A stretch of DNA of 64,000 nt, taken from contig CM049309.1 of assembly GCA_026874595.1 (NCBI GenBank), positions 11,584,576-11,648,575 on the forward strand. The letters are read 5' to 3'. Below the pieces are notes generated by a model, which searched no databases, was not told where the DNA came from, and saw only the letters and a list, made by a program, of their open reading frames with translations. The position numbers and the translations under genes were made by a program. The stretch comes from Sipunculus nudus. Taxonomy: Eukaryota; Annelida; Sipuncula; Golfingiida; Sipunculidae. Below are positions 24,301 to 37,582 of this stretch, in pieces. Numbering within the stretch: position 1 is the first letter of the stretch; every line of letters begins with the position of its first letter.

Positions 24301-27199
24301 GTACATGTGCGTGATTGGCTGAACCATTGTTACGTCAGCGGTGTCACCATCTGAAGATTCCAGTAGTAGACATATCAACCAATCAGAAATCGCGTCTTCG
24401 GTTGCTATGCCTTGGCTGCCGGGCTAAAGACGGGGGATTCTTGCCTGCCTATCTCATATATAATGTAAATAATAAACATATAATGACCGTATAGTATATT
24501 TATCATGAAATGACCCAGAAAAGTAACAAATTTAACCGAAATCTACACTAATAGCAATTCAAGCGCCTGTTTTATAAATAGCTTTTGTTGGAGGTAACCG
24601 CCTCCATTTTTAACGTTAGCTTAACGAAGTATATGAACATCTACAATATTCCAATCCAGTTTCGGACTACATAATATGACAGTATCTCACTTTTCCGCTC
24701 ATTTTATATCCTGGTGTTTAACAAGCCCGGTGACTTCTGCAACTACGGCCTTAGGTGTATAATCGTCACATTGCTGGTTTATACCACCAAGGGGCACTCA
24801 TTTGTGAATGAAGCACAGTCGTTAGGGACGACGTTCCCAATAAGCCTGTTAAGCACTCACCCTTGGTGGGAGCCGACCGTGAAAAAACCTCACCGCCTCG
24901 GCTCAGATCGAACTCATGATCTCTCGGCTTTGAGTTGTGTACTCTACCCCTGAGCAACAGAAGTCGGTACAAAAACCAATAATTAAATTTTCTCACGTTT
25001 TGGTTGTTCTGAAACTTGTGTTCAAGTGACACGGCGCTTTTCATAGGTTTACAGCCTCACTTTGATAGTAATTTATTTTTAAAATTTATGCATGGCATTA
25101 AACAACCAATCAAGAAAGTTAAAGGGCAGTTGTAGTTATTTTAGCATGTGATCGGTGACCTTGACCTTCATAAACAGTCAATATGTTGTTAAAAAAGGTT
25201 TAGGGCCTACCTTTTACTTAGATATTGATTTTTACTGCATTACTGAATTATTTGCAAGGTAGGCCCTTGGCCTTTGTCCCATATCTTCATTGTAGCATAC
25301 GATTTGGAATGATTCGACCAGTTCAAGAAAGTATTGCAAAATTTTACCTTGGAACAGACTTTACCCCTGGAGCGAGGTTGTATACAATTGTTCGACTGTG
25401 TTTAATTCAAAGTATTGATTTTAGTTACCTGCTCAGCCGAGAGGCGGCGCGAAGGCTCGTCACGACGGGGCTTTCCAGTCCTGAGTGTCCGATGAAAGGT
25501 GAACTTGAAGATGTCAGTTTGGGACGGTGCATGCAAGCTTTACACGTGACGATATTAGATGGGCGGGACACACGGAGGCGGAACATTTTTCATTCATTTA
25601 ATCCAATGGCTTGGATGAATCCAAAGTCTCCCGAGCATCAATTGCTCAATTACAGAAATATATTCAAAAACGATCCAAAGGTAAGTATATCAAGGTTTGC
25701 ATAGTATTGTGATTAAATTGGTAATTGTGTAAGCTCATTCAACTAAACTTGGTGCATTATGGGTAAATTAACACGCTCTCGCGGGCAGCAAAGCGGAAAA
25801 TCGCGTCCCTATATTTGCCATTTGACAAAATGTACTGACGCGGGTGCAAGCGGACGGCACTCGGGCGACCACGAAGCCAGTTTTCGCGAAGCTAGGGTAT
25901 CAGGTAAACACAGATTGTATATATCTGATGACAATCAGATCGTACTACTGAGAAATGCTTTTAATTAAAACTTTATTTACATGTACTTCATTTTTTATGC
26001 AAATGTAAGGAGTTTATTGGACAGGAGTAAACAGGCCCAGCGGCCCAGGCCAGCCCCGCAATTAATAGCAATTAGCTCGCGATAACCCCATAAAACCTGT
26101 TGTGCGCCTATTGAGATGTCACGCATGACATTTGCACTGCCATTGATCCATGTACGCGTGTCCCTTCTAACTGAATGTCACCGGGACAGGCATTGCCAGC
26201 CAGTGCGATAAATCCAGTTGCTGAGCGGTAAATTACTGGAGTTTCATCGACTTAAAATATGTATGAGCAGACAGTTTGTATTATTTAGAATTATGCCCAC
26301 GAGATATATTCAGGCTGAGCAATTTACGGGAACTCACTTATGAAACGGTGGTCATTTATCGTTAATTTTTGCTGTCATATACGACTCATAACTCGTGAGA
26401 AAATTTTTAGTTTCTTCGAATAAATGCTTAATCTCCCTTAAGCCGCTAGCACATATAGTCTACGGGGCCCGTACGTTGAGTTAAATCGTCCACACAAATG
26501 TGTTACGATTCGGCAACGTAATCTTGCCATCCGTGTGACGCCCGCTCCAGGGTTTTAAACCCTTCAACCTGAGTAATGTGTGAGCTTAAATAAAATTTTT
26601 TACGTCATACTAGATGAGCATTCATGGAAATTTCATAATCTTTTATGGAATTTTTGCATGTGTTAATAATATACAAACAGTATACATTTTTCTTCACTGC
26701 CCACTGGTGTAGAACATACAGTTATAGTACCTCCTTGTGGATAAGCCGATCGAACTGAGGAATGTTATTTTGTGACGGATATTTCAAGATGACAGTTAAC
26801 TTCAAGTAAAAGAATCAAATGATTACAAATGATAGAGCAAATCTAGCACCATAATTTGCATATATAGACTAGAAATAAAACAGTACAACGGGTAAGAAAA
26901 TTGACATTGTAAATCATATGATCAATGAATACAAAGGCAACGAAGGGAAAATAAACGGTTAGTCATGAATATTCTGAATGAGAAATGTTAAAAGATTAAG
27001 GAAGATGGCATAAAGAGTTCATTTATCACAGTAAAATGTCTCAAATTAATGATTTTATTGTTTATCTTCGGATTGTTTATACTAATATATATTAATTACT
27101 CAAGTATATGTGCATTTAAATGACTGACTAACGTCACGATTTCCTTTAGATCACATACACATACACCATGTTACACATTAATTAATATATATGTATGTA

Positions 27200-27230
<31 letters not shown>

Positions 27231-27611
27231 AGCCCTATGTATGTATTCAAAATCCGCTGTGATACTGCATGTTATCATACAATTCTAATGCTCTGTTTAA
27301 AAATAAAATATTCGAATAATTCAGTTCAAAGATATCTCATGTCAGCAATCAGCGTAAGGAATCACGTCATCCCTGAAAATCTTGAGGAAGTTGTTGTGTT
27401 CCGTAAACTCGTATGAACTGATCATTCAGATTTTTCGTTTGTTTGTTTGTTTCAGTCACACCGGTACGCTTTGAGCACTGGTGCAGCAACATTCCACTAC
27501 GTGTCGCCACATGAGATGTACATGTTCGACTTTTTGATATACGATCTCTGTCTGCCTTGGCTACAGGACTGTGAACATTCCAAATATCCTTGGGGAAAAC
27601 CGAATGGATGA
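21376..27611 (+). CDS. Gene B: divergent C1GALT1-like beta-1,3-galactosyltransferase, five exons
   Basis: Exons: 21376-21553, 21953-21994, 23514-23943, 25425-25680 and 27456-27611; GT/AG junctions with consistent phases (1, 1, 2, 0) give 353 residues, close to the usual C1GALT1 length. Residues about 27-45 form the membrane anchor (MAYLFVIALTFSALIYILF). The catalytic part has IIMCGIVTA, NTWAKRCDQP, CDDDTYV (DDD 173-175), HSGGAGYLLSREAARRL and EDVSLGRCM; the last exon has FHYVSPHEMYMFDFLIYDL. Compared with genes A, C and D it has an extra 42-nt exon 2 in the stem and about 25 more N-terminal residues. A second ATG at 21454 lies in a better context (AAGATGG) directly before the anchor and aligns with the starts of the other genes, so a 327-residue product is equally possible. 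Introns hold a foldback transposon and a reversed SINE. Likely role: Golgi O-glycan galactosyltransferase; substrate inferred. Confidence 0.87.
22340..23290. repeat. Dispersed repeat family R1 in intron 2 of gene B
   Basis: 22480-22640 (gcagtagtcttgcatca, acatatgagctcacaac) and 23160-23280 (cttttctcgctcat, attggtctggtttatg) match two consecutive parts of the repeat at 12320-12680. About 450 bp of other sequence separates them here. Confidence 0.5.
24084..24570. mobile_element. Near-palindromic foldback element (hAT-like MITE) in intron 3 of gene B
   Basis: The two halves are inverted copies of each other over almost the whole length. The termini are ACAGGCGCTTGAATTG and its complement, followed by matching arms (ttagtgtagatttc, ttacttttct, gcaggcaag, then gattggttga-like strings near the centre). 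The 8-bp flanks are identical, TTTATAAA at 24076-24083 and 24571-24578, as expected for a hAT target duplication. No protein is encoded. Confidence 0.75.
24591..24970 (-). mobile_element. tRNA-derived SINE, family S1, in intron 3 of gene B
   Basis: Reverse-strand copy of the S1 element. The B box (GATCATGAGTTCGATCTGA), the A box (CAGGGGTAGAGTACAC) and the tail 'aaaaatggaggcggtt' are all recognisable. It is more diverged from the two block copies than they are from each other, so it is an independent insertion. Confidence 0.65.
25681..27455. other. Intron 4 of gene B
   Basis: 1775 bp between the GTAAGT donor and a TTTGTTTGTTTGTTTCAG acceptor. It contains a short (GT)n run near 27216 and otherwise nothing I recognise. 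Confidence 0.6.
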
Positions 27612-28027
27612 ACTGCGTTTGATTTAATTTGATGACAGGAAGTTAATTAATTTCCAAATAGGCCATTTGCATGAAAACGTATTGATTTGCAATAGGATAT
27701 ACGTATGTATAGGATTTGAGCATCTGAACTATATAAGTATCTGTGGGATATCGGTATGCACAGGATATAATTATATGTAGGATATAATTAATTGACTGAT
27801 AGTCTTTATTTACTCCATTTCATTGAAGTGTGCAACAATTTTTTTTTTAATATTTTGAACAAAAACCTTTTAAAAAACCACACATTCAACTTTGAAACAT
27901 TAAGTGATAAATATAAATGTACCTAATTTACGATGAACTTTCAATGAAGAAAAAAATCCAAATACGACAATATATTTTCTTTATCTCCACATGTGTTGTT
28001 ATAATACTCATATATATTATGTATATA

Positions 28028-28033
28028 AATAAA
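28028..28033 (+). promoter_or_regulatory. Possible polyadenylation signal of gene B
   Basis: AATAAA about 415 bp after the gene B stop codon and about 100 bp before the start of duplicated block copy 2. It fits a 3' UTR end but is unsupported otherwise. Confidence 0.3.
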
Positions 28034-28134
28034 ATACATATGGTTTCGACTTAATTACACTGTGTAAAATGATCACATGCCCGATAGACTTGCATAAAAC
28101 TTTAGATTGCCTACACAACTAACTGACCCATCGT

Positions 28135-29065
28135 TAAAATGTTTCATTAGGCCTAGCGATTCAATTACTGTTTTATGCCGGCTCGATAGACAAGATAAAT
28201 CATCTGCCCATCCGAAATTCCTGGCAAGAGCTGGCCTAGCCAGTGGGCTATTAGGTTAATATCTTCCAGGTTAACAAGGTATGTGCTACTCTACATATCC
28301 AGTTTGTCAAAAATAAAATCCCACAAACTATTTCGTTCATCCTTTGTCTCATCTCACACCAATGTTGTACAGGATTATTAGAAGTCAGACCACATATGTG
28401 ACACAGGGAAACCCGGTTTATTACATCAAACTTGTTATATAATGACAATATTTTTACCATGTATGAAAAAACCAGTGGCGTCAATTTATCTTCAAGGGTG
28501 GAGGGAATGACTCGCACACGCGGACATGAAGCCATACTCCGGTAAATCGCTCTGCTCGGTAAGCTTTGGACGCGTGCCCATAGTATGTGCATTGATATTT
28601 TGTCACTATCATATTCATCCAAAGAACAGTAGTTGAATGCGGCCTATAAATGCCTCTAACCTTGGGATACTGACTAAACTCAACGCAATATCTGGGCGGA
28701 CCAGAGAATGCAAGAGCTGTGACGTTTTAACACAATACCGTTGCATGCGCTCTAGAGAGAGTTGTTCATGTAGAGTTAGGCAACACCAAAGTTCTGCTCC
28801 ATATAGGATTCTTGTTAGAACCATTGTCTTATATATTTGACTGTTAAATTGTTAAGGGATTCAACCATAAGGACGTACATCTGATCCAGCTAAAGATAAG
28901 AAAGTTCCCTTGCCTTTTCTACATGCCTCTGAGGTACATTCAGTGGAGGACATTCTTGCAGGAAGTAATATGCCCAGGTATCTGTGATTTTGAGTTTGTT
29001 TGATACAGTTATGACCTAAATCCAAGCTAAGATTATAAAGCAAAACTGTTATATTTATTTTATCA
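28135..29065 (-). mobile_element. LINE 3' remnant, copy 2
   Basis: Same element as at 1-1580. Reverse-strand pieces include RILYGAELWCCLTLHEQLSLERMQ (about 28750-28820), SIPRLEAFIGRIQLLFFG, KISMHILWARVQSLPSRAIYR and SLCHICGLTSNN. Only the first ~50 bp of the MITE remain (from CAGTGGCG at 28473); the rest, together with about 250 bp of LINE coding sequence, is deleted near 28517. Confidence 0.65.
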
Positions 29066-30752
29066 TCCCCAGCACATTATGTTAGCGTTTTGTTTTTTTT
29101 GGAAGAAGTTTAAGCTATATTTTATATGTCATATGTAAATACATACTGAATTTTTTCCAAAGCCACCTCGGGAAATGACGCTTTAAAAATCAGAGTTTAA
29201 ACTATAGAATAAACCTGAAATATATGCCATATACTCAAAATAAATAAAAGTAAGCCTGATTTATTTAATATCTGCTCCCGTTTGTTCTATATAGGTATAT
29301 TGATCCAGCTCTAACACAACATCCGCATACATGGTGACACAAATGCCATAGTATAGAACAAGTTGGTATGTCTTAAAACATTAAGGTTTAGTTGTCAGGG
29401 AGATGGAATCATATTTGGCTGGATATATATTGATTTACTGAACGGTTCGGATAACCGTTTTTTATAGCAGATTAAATGTTCTAAGCTAGTTACTTCAATA
29501 AATCACTTCCGGGTTTTTTTAAGAATAATGTCAGGTCAGTTGCAGAAGATGTTCAATGTAAAAGAGGGTGGATGTATCTGTGAAAATTAAACTTTTTACC
29601 ATATGATTTGAAACGCCTCAGATGAAAGACTAGTGTGTACATATAGATAAAGTCAATTTATATAACATTAGTCGATCGGCCTATTTGTAAAAATATAAAC
29701 AATGAGAAAAGCAACAAGGTCTGAAAATAATCTTATCAGGGTTAATCCAGATATTAAATAACAGTTATTAAAAGTATATATACATTTGCAATAATGTGTG
29801 TATCGTCTCGTGCTGTCTGTTTTTTTTTCTGAACACTAGGAGAGGGTAAACAATACGTGTTGCGATATACATAAATCGATACCCGATATGTATTGACGAT
29901 ACACTTCATTTTTCTTTGCCTACGATTTCTGATTATAAAAGCTCTATTATTTGGTCTATCATTGTCATGGAAGCACGAAAAACTGTATATACATTCCTCG
30001 TCCATTCGATCATATGAAAATCATGTTATTATTTAAGTCTTGAAAGGCCTGTAAAGAAATAAAAGGCAGATTAAGCTTCATAAATAATTCCGATTACAGA
30101 TTAAGTTGGGGCTATATGACTTGTATCTATATTTGTGAGCTTTTTTGGTATTTCATCGATGCGCCAATACCACACGCAAAGCGTATTGGTAACCGTATTA
30201 ATGTGGCGTAACGATATGTATTGATATATCGATATATTGATACAGCCCTACTGAACATGAAAGTTTCCCAGCGAATTCCTTCTCAATTTCTCGTATTTCC
30301 TTTATATATTGTTAAAATTCTCTTCATCAGTCGGCAGAGTCCACGCATGTCAGTTACCTTTGAACAGATTGTAACACCAAAGTCAGACAAAGCGCATGCG
30401 CGACAACTCGGAGACAAGGAGAAGAAACATGAAAGAACCACTTTAGAAAGCATGAAAATCATGATATGCAAAGTTGTTTAATTAAATTTTTCGACAACAA
30501 CCTATTTACACACAACAATTGAAAAAACAGGAAGACGAAAGGCATCATGCTGGTTACCGGCGAGCACCAGATTTTGAAGGCCGATTTACCAAAAATTCAA
30601 AATTCACGAGTATTCTGCGTGCACTACTCAGTCTACTCAGTATATCATTTGTTTATAAATTGAACCTCTGTTATGTGATATTTACGTTTCTATAACCTCT
30701 TCGTGATGACATTCCTCTGAACTGTGTAAACAAAGAAAAGTTGTCCTTTCTT

Positions 30753-30825
<73 letters not shown>

Positions 30826-31208
30826 CATATATATAATACAATATGTGTTTTATCAAGAGCCATATCTAGTTGATCAATAAATTGTTTATTGATATCTAAC
30901 GTTATCAATTGAGTACAAGCTAGAGCTTTTCGTTACAAACTGGTTGATGTTCCTGTTACTTACTGAAGCTTGTCACTGAACCCTGTATCACTATATGAAA
31001 ATACTGCGGTAAAATAAAATCAAAATGTATTTCATAATATGTGTCTCCATATACGCCAGCGGCAAGATTCGATATGTTTGAAATTCACTGAACATCCATT
31101 CATTCGATGTTATACATAGCGAAAGCAGAACATAAAATTCAATTTCTCTATTTTCCATCTTTCTAGATTCGTGGATTTGTATAGCAGTGCATACCTCAAC
31201 CCTATCCA

Positions 31209-31218
31209 ATATATATAT

Positions 31219-31280
<62 letters not shown>
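31209..31280. repeat. Expanded (AT)n microsatellite
   Basis: Copy 1 has only a few TA units at the matching place (about 3761); here a long TA run plus 'ctcgaagag' was added. Confidence 0.85.
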
Positions 31281-31283
<3 letters not shown>

Positions 31284-31376
31284 GAAGAGAACTCTTCATA
31301 AGGACAATATATTTTCCATACAACTTCCCTATCCACCAAATCCATTATGTGACAAATACACCGTGAAGTCACTTAT

Positions 31377-31459
31377 AATGCTCAATGTCATTTATCAATT
31401 TGTATGGAACAACTAATTAATGCTCAATGTCATTTATCAATTTGTATGGAACAACTAAA
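31377..31459. repeat. 42-bp tandem duplication
   Basis: Two units starting AATGCTCAATGTCATTTATC begin at 31377 and 31419. Copy 1 has one unit near 3831. Confidence 0.88.
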
Positions 31460-32640
31460 TTTACGTTGTTTCACGCAAATTGTTATATAATATCGTCATC
31501 ATTTGGTTCAAGTGTTAACATTTATTTATAAAATCCTTAATATAAACAATAATTCTCATAGTCCAAGTATGTTCATGGTTGCCTTTGTGAGGTTTATCCC
31601 TTTAAGATTACGAAAATTTCTAGTGAATGTACCGTAGCCTTCATGCAAGCAACCTCTGATATATATATGTCGAATTATCTAAGGCGAGTCAAATTTTAAA
31701 ATCTTTTAATTGTTGAGGGTACATTTTACTGCAGGCACTGCACACAAAAGCTCCTCCCCATCCGTCGTTTATGCATATATTATATGTATTCAAACTGGTT
31801 TTCCTTATAATGAGTGTCTATATGTACCAATTATATGCCGATATACGTCTTAAATATAATTTTTCTAAGATTCCGTATCGTCAAGTTTCCATTATACTAA
31901 CAAAAAGAGCAAGGTGGCATCTCGACACGAGAGACTTCGTCATATATTTTTAATGAATATTATGAAATTAATACATTACACCCAATAATGAATAAATTGT
32001 GTCAGTGCCTGTGATTTAACATTCTCAACAAATAAAGTCGTATCGTCTCAAACATGCAATATTTATTCTAATATCTATTACTGTTTTATTATTGTTGTCT
32101 TTTACCTTATTGCATACATTCTTTTGTTGAGATCAATTAAAACAGCCATTAGAGCAACCATTCTTGTCTCTCATTCTGATTGAAAAGATACTGGAAAATT
32201 CATTGTTGTGAAATGACCGTTGTTCATTAGTTTGCTGTTAAAACTTATACTTTTCATTTAGCATCCTGTCAAGCACTTACCCTGTTCATTAGTTAAAATT
32301 AAATAAAACTCAACTGTCTAACTTTCCCAACCTGAATTTATTATTTGTCTTCATTAAATTGAAAGAAAATATATTTTGTGTAAAGTTTATATGCATATTT
32401 GTTTTTTTTATAATTTAAATATTTCTTGTTATTAGATCCGTTCATGATTTTGCTAAAAATGTATGTCCTACCAGTATGTATTCTCAAAATATACCTTATG
32501 TCAAAACAACTTTTTAACTGTTGTTCAGTATAAATGTTTTTTTGCTATTTATCAATAACTAAATTTTTATCAATAAATAAAATTCTGCATGACACACAAT
32601 ACTTAAGCTTCAAATGACAGAATCTTTATATCATTAACTC

Positions 32641-32646
32641 TTTATT
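32641..32646 (-). promoter_or_regulatory. Polyadenylation signal of gene C
   Basis: AATAAA on the minus strand about 177 bp after the stop codon of gene C, at the same relative place as in genes A and D. Confidence 0.5.
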
Positions 32647-32822
32647 GCTCTATTAGTGGTTCGTGGAGGATTATGTATCTCCCAGAACATGCTGAAACCG
32701 CTTTGTCCTCGAAACAGCACTTGCTTTCATGAACAGTTTGCCAGATACATTTCAGTGGTCCGGCAAAAGGAGTCAATAGAATTGCATTGCATCAAGCCGA
32801 CAACACCACCACCACCATGTTA

Positions 32823-35603
32823 TCAGCCAAGGGCCTCTGGCGCCAACTTAGATAACACCCTCGTTTCGTCTGCTGAAGCCGAATGACTTTTCCTGTCCAG
32901 GTCTGTCCAATGAATAATGGGGCGTTCAGAGCCTGGACGCCAAGGGAGATGCAGATCGTAGATTAGGAAGTCGTACATATACATTTCATGTGGTGCCACG
33001 TAGTGAAGTGATGCTGTTCCAGTACTCAATGCATATGTCTTGGAATACTGGAATGAAGGAATTTTCCGTGTATAATGTCGAACTTTTTTTTTATTTTACA
33101 TGGTAATGGCATGACCGGGTAGTAATAGTCCTATAGATTAGTGGAATGTTTGCTCAGCAACCTAAAAAGAAGAGTATAACACTCAGAAACGTTGCACCCT
33201 GATAGACCTAATGTCAGGATTTCTCATAAAAAATCAAATGTAGTCTTCTAGGTCTTAAATTTGCATTTTATGATTAGTCAATAAACTTACCCGACTATTA
33301 AATATGTTTCTGTAGTTTAGCTCCGGGTGATGTCGTTTCATCCAGCTCATTGGATTGAATTCATGGAATATGCTGCGTCCCCTGACGTCCAGAGCGTGTA
33401 AACGCGTGATGTTTAATGCCGTCATGCAGCGTCCAATAGCTACATCTTCTGCACCGTTCTTGGGACATTGGGGGTTGGAAGCCCCAAGAGTAGCTAATCT
33501 CCGCGCCGCCTCGCGGCTAAGTAGGTAACTAAATCATACAGTTCTTATATAAGTAATCCATTATAATTAAGAAAAAATATTTTAAATGATTGTGTGTGTT
33601 CCATATTGATTTAAGTAATTAAGACATAGACAGTGTAAAAAGCTGTAAACACCAGTCACTATTTTAACTGACATTCAAGAATAGGCGTTACTCTTCTAGA
33701 ATTACCCCCTTCATATTTAACCACAATAAACAATAAAAATGTATTTTATTCCATTCTTGATAATACGTGTATAATATTCTTCATTCTGTTAAGAGTATTG
33801 ACCGTGCAGCAAAGTGAACCTGTTCATATATGATGGAGTTAGAGTCCTTATTCTTCTTACATGAAAATATATGTATTTTATGGTTCGTAAGCGTATCAAG
33901 GTCGAAACACCCTGAAGTAACGGTAATTGGCATTTTTATTATCTTAGGGGAATATAGACAACTTTAATGATATTTTGTATGCATGTCCTAGAAATTTACC
34001 TCATGTCTACGTTATACATTTTAATTAAGGACATGTAAATTAAATGCAGTTTTACTGGATCTTTAACAGAAAATCTGCACGTTGCTATCGGTAAAAAACG
34101 CTCCGCGGCTGATCACAGAAACTGTTGGCCCACATTTTGTTAAAAAATTTTGTTAGAAATGTAGGGAAGCATATTTTTCCGCTTTGCCGCTCACGCCAGT
34201 ATGTATCTTACCCTGCCCCGCCGCTGTGATAGTAATAATCACGATTAGCATTCAAAAGTCTTTGCCCGATGTAGTATGCCTTTCTAGAGTCCAGGTCGGA
34301 GACGGCTAATCTCAGATTCTCCATGATAACGTAGGTATCGTCGTCACACTTCATGAACCAATCAACAATCTCTTTATATTTGTCGTAGGACAAACGGAAC
34401 AGGGCGTAGCTCTTGTTCACTAGCGTCTTCCTGTCGTCAGGTATAGACGGAGGCACCCCTCGCTCCAAATTATAATGCGAGCCTTTATTCTTTGTGTAGA
34501 AAAAATGAGGCTGGTCGCATCTCTTTGCCCAAGTGTTACTTACAGCCTTGGTTTTACTTTTAAAGTTGACTGTTCTTGTCAGTATACCACACATTATTAC
34601 AGGGGGTTTCCTATTCATTTCTTTAGATTCTTGATATTTACCTGAAGACAAAATAAAAAAATCATATTTAGTGTTAAGCAATATTGTTCTTCATTTAAAA
34701 TCAATAATTTAATGGCAAAGATGTTTATTTGTGTAACAGCCCTTCTTATGGCAACATAAAAATCAGAATATTTGTCAATTTAGGAAAAACATGTCAGACA
34801 ATTTAGTACCTTGCACAATGTAACAGTTATATTTTTGATTTACAACCTTGGCTTTCTTTCAGGCAGAGGACTTTTATTTTTATCACGCAGTTCAGATAAT
34901 GCATGTGTATATTTATTTGTCCCTGATTTTTTATCAAATAGATATAATTTGAATAGCTGTACAATTTCTCATTTAAGATAGCACATAATGGACAGGGGTT
35001 CCTTCTTTCGTTACCATAAATTATTGACCTGATTCTGGAGATGAGAAATAGCACGAATATTTTATCTCAAACTTTGATTTGATGCCATGGTAAGGCGGTT
35101 CCAGGTTATTGGAAAGGGACAGGTGTGTCATTTAAAAGGGGGAATCACTATTCTAAAACTTCCCAACCATAGCGGGTTAAGCCTGTTAAATTCGGAAAGA
35201 TCGAACAGGGGTTTAAACCCACTAGACACCCCAGTAGCAAGCACTTGCGACGTTTAAGACACAAAACGAAAATTCAGTTTTACATATTATCCCTCCAAGT
35301 CTCTAGAAATTTAACGAAATAACAACTCGAAGTTACAGGAGCAACAGATATCTGGTGTTGTTCACCAGTTTCTAACTTTCTTTTGGATATATAGCTCACA
35401 GATTTTTTTCAGTCATCAATATACTTAATCTAAACGTACATCACGTAGAGTGTGTTAAATTGTCTTATCTACTAAGAATAGTTACCTGTGTCATTGTCAA
35501 CCATCTGCAACAGGCCTGGTCTGAGATGAGTAGCAAGAAATACAATTAAAACAATTATAACGAGACCTTGAACAAATATGTAAATCATCCGAGAAGATGC
35601 CAT
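32823..35603 (-). CDS. Gene C: C1GALT1-like beta-1,3-galactosyltransferase, four exons
   Basis: Exons on the minus strand: 35486-35603, 34212-34641, 33291-33528 and 32823-33047; 1011 nt, 336 residues. Phases and splice sites match gene A exactly. The anchor is the same as in gene A; the stem after the first junction reads GKYQESKEMNRKPPVIMCG, eight residues longer than A. CDDDTYV has its DDD at 139-141, followed by HSGGAG|YLLSREAARRL and EDVAIGRCM. Substitutions unique to C include DWFMKC for DWYMKC, SDLDSRKAY for SDLDPGKAY and VPPSIPD for VPLSIPD. The C-terminus ends DETRVLSKLAPEALG. Introns are 844, 683 and 243 bp and nearly identical in sequence to those of A and D. It lies in the same orientation as D, about 11 kb away. 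Golgi GT31 enzyme by family; acceptor unknown. Confidence 0.87.
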
Positions 35604-37195
35604 TTTAGATGATGTGGCCCTTTAGGTAAATCAGAAGTTTCAATAATCCTTTGGATACTGCCAGAGCCGCGGGCGATCTGTGTAAGGGCTTAGAGGACGA
35701 AACTGTTACGGTCTAGAACGATTCATTTGCAATACAATCCCGTTCAATTTCAGCTTGCAGTCATTAGTTATTATATCTGCCCCTTCGGTGACTCCTTAGC
35801 CGCTACCGTACAAAAGGTATCAGTCTGAAAGAAATCAAAAGACACTTTCCGGGAGACCTGCAGGCTCCCTGATAACAATACCAGACAGCAGCTGTTCGTA
35901 TTGAGATAGATGCACACAGCGAAATTTATAATTTCCTGAATTCACATAGCATGGAGCCGATCAGTTTAAAATCCTGATTGATCCTTACTAATATGGTCCA
36001 TATCCTCACACAATGTCACTATAAACTGGCATTTGTTAAGAACTTTTTCAACAAATGAAATATAAGAAGATATAAATTAGAAATATTACGAATATGAGGA
36101 GACATACGGGTCAAAACACAAATTTCCGTTCAGGTCTAAACCATTATATGTGTTATTGGAAAATTGTCAACCGCCACGATTCTGTGAGATTAAATATACA
36201 TAATCATAATTATTAACAGCTTATTTTCAATAAATGTAAAGACTTACTCGAATTTATGAAGCCATGAGTGAACAAATGAATGGGCTTAAATCCTTAGTAT
36301 GGTCACACAACTCCTTTCACCGCATCAGGTGATACTAAGCAAAGTATTCACGTTTTTTCTGCGTGAGTGCTGTAGTGACTGTATGCTACTCTCATCGACA
36401 TACTTATAAAAAAAAGTACGTATATTCACAAATGGTATTCTTGATAATATTTATAGTCATATCATATGTATGTGTTTATACATTTGAAGATTTATTATAA
36501 CCATTCAATGCGCTTTGTTTTCTAGGCCGGTGATCGACGGGCCGCCTTGCGGTAAAAAGAAGAAGAAAGCAAGTGATTTTTTGTCAGTCTCCTACTTAGA
36601 AGCCCAGTGGTATCAGCATGTAAGTAGCTGCACATTTACTGAACCAACAAAAACCTGAACGGAAAAATATAGGGGTCAAGAACCAACAGATCTCTTGTCA
36701 TGTGACTTCTTGCAAATCAACAGGACAGGAACATTACAGATAGACGATCTTTGATCCATTTCCGCTTAAAAATAGTTTGGTTGCCTGCACAAATGTACGC
36801 TCATCTAGCAGTGGGTAAACACTGCAGTCGTCCCAGCTCATCATTTTTGTTTAAACCGTTGTTTTGTATGGCAAGGTTTTCTGGGCATTACCAAGAGCAA
36901 AGAACTGTTATCAGACCAAAGAGTATTATTCTTGGCCCTAAAAATGAGAAGGGACGTTTTGGGGTACTAAGGCCACTGCGAGCAGGGTTCGCATGTTTAA
37001 AATAAGGGTTGGATGCACAATGCGATACCAAGCTCTAATCTTATTTAACCCTCAATCGACCAATCTATTTTCGACTAAAATGACCGGGGGGGGGGGGGGG
37101 TCATTTTAGACCTCATTACATTTTTCACAGAAATAGCATATTATACCGGTTCCCTTTGTGATGATCCTACCTTTTCTTCTTCCATTCTTTATAAC
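35604..37195. other. Region upstream of gene C
   Basis: 5' flank equivalent to 7993-9664. The 87-bp unit occurs once. A run of G interrupts it near 37084. No further exon was seen. Confidence 0.5.
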
Positions 37196-37503
37196 AGACA
37201 GGGGGAAAGCATTTGTTCTGCAGGTTAAACATTTTAAATCCGTTTCGCAGTCTATATGGTCGCGATGGGGGTATAAGTATGTAATGTTTCTTCTTCTGTT
37301 ATGGCTACCTCCTTTACTATTGTTGTTGGAGTTGGGTTGTGGCTTGTTTTGTCGCGTGTCGTTTTGCATAAGTATATTGGCACCGAACAGCCTGGGGCCG
37401 AAAATGTTACCATACACCTACTATTTTTATGACTGCTAAATAATAGGAATACATGTTCAGCCTCGGGAACAAGGTCAAGGTCAAAATTAAACATCAGTGG
37501 CAG

Positions 37504-37582
<79 letters not shown>

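Larger units (their letters stand above)
29066..32640. other. Non-coding stretch between LINE remnant and gene C
   Basis: Copy 2 counterpart of 1581-5050. It holds the compound microsatellite 30752-30822, an expanded TA run at 31209-31280 and a 42-bp tandem duplication at 31377-31459. No gene is supported. Confidence 0.6.

Noticed and set aside
30671-30856. Open frames reading through TA and CT microsatellites (IYIYIY or RERERE proteins)
   Set aside because: Simple-repeat translation artefacts; the same applies near 440-510, 31171-31416, 37453-37638, 41869-42177 and 63122-63331.
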